From: Rhodoferax sp.
Lineage (GTDB): Bacteria > Pseudomonadota > Gammaproteobacteria > Burkholderiales > Burkholderiaceae_C
Assembly: GCA_028711355.1 (NCBI GenBank)
Contig: JAQTSL010000237.1
Coordinates: 1-5,836 of the forward strand
Direction: 5' to 3'
Length of the DNA stretch: 5,836 nt
Shown: in pieces, positions 5,811 through 5,836 of the stretch
How the letters are laid out: each line of letters opens with the position of its first letter
Numbering within the stretch: the stretch's first letter is position 1
Notes under the pieces: generated by a model
Seen by the model: only the letters and a program-made list of their open reading frames with translations
Told to the model about the DNA's origin: nothing
Database searches by the model: none
Position numbers and translations under genes: made by a program

Positions 5811-5836
5811 ATGAGCGAGATTACACGAGTTGGCGT
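5811..5836 (+). CDS. Start of a gene cut by the window edge, possibly IS110-family transposase
   Basis: Only eight full codons are present, MSEITRVG, followed by GT, which forces Val as the next residue. IS110-family transposases commonly begin with a short lead followed by [IV]G[VL]DLAK, where the Asp is the first of the DEDD catalytic residues; 'TRVGV' fits that pattern just before the expected Asp. The strong ribosome-binding site and the inverted-repeat-rich non-coding region upstream also suit an insertion sequence. Eight residues cannot prove a family, so an unrelated gene remains possible. Confidence 0.45.

Overview
The window carries a complete mutagenic translesion-synthesis cassette, imuA-imuB-dnaE2, all on the + strand. 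Bases 148-5563 are almost entirely coding. The high GC content, the family-typical ImuA/ImuB/DnaE2 sequences and a class of short 'CTAGCGCTT' repeats suggest a betaproteobacterium of the order Burkholderiales. Comamonadaceae (Rhodoferax/Polaromonas-like) is my best guess. The family placement rests on remembered sequence style, not on a search.

Layout. Bases 1-126 are two perfect tandem copies of a 63-bp palindromic unit, cut by the left edge of the window. imuA (148-906) starts 21 bp after the second copy. imuB (881-2278, GTG start) overlaps the end of imuA by 26 bp. dnaE2 (2294-5563) follows after 15 bp with a clear Shine-Dalgarno sequence. Bases 5564-5810 are non-coding and rich in inverted repeats. 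At 5811 a new gene begins with a strong ribosome-binding site and runs off the window; its first residues resemble an IS110-family transposase.

How the genes work together. In the known system ImuA and the catalytically dead Y-family protein ImuB act as accessory factors that recruit the C-family polymerase DnaE2 to damaged templates at the sliding clamp, giving damage-induced mutagenesis. Overlap and tight spacing point to one operon. The three catalytic aspartates of DnaE2 are present (D407, D409, D565), and ImuB lacks its own, as expected. The PHP domain of DnaE2 has lost several of the metal ligands usual in the family. No LexA box is visible in the short upstream region, so the promoter may lie outside the window.

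The most unusual aspect is the load of small repeats inside open reading frames. Two copies of a roughly 57-bp AT-richer element lie in imuB in opposite orientations. A third lies in dnaE2, and a different REP-like hairpin (peptide VIPDQVRND) sits in a linker of dnaE2. All are read through in frame, so mobile or repeat DNA appears to have become protein sequence several times in one mutagenesis operon.
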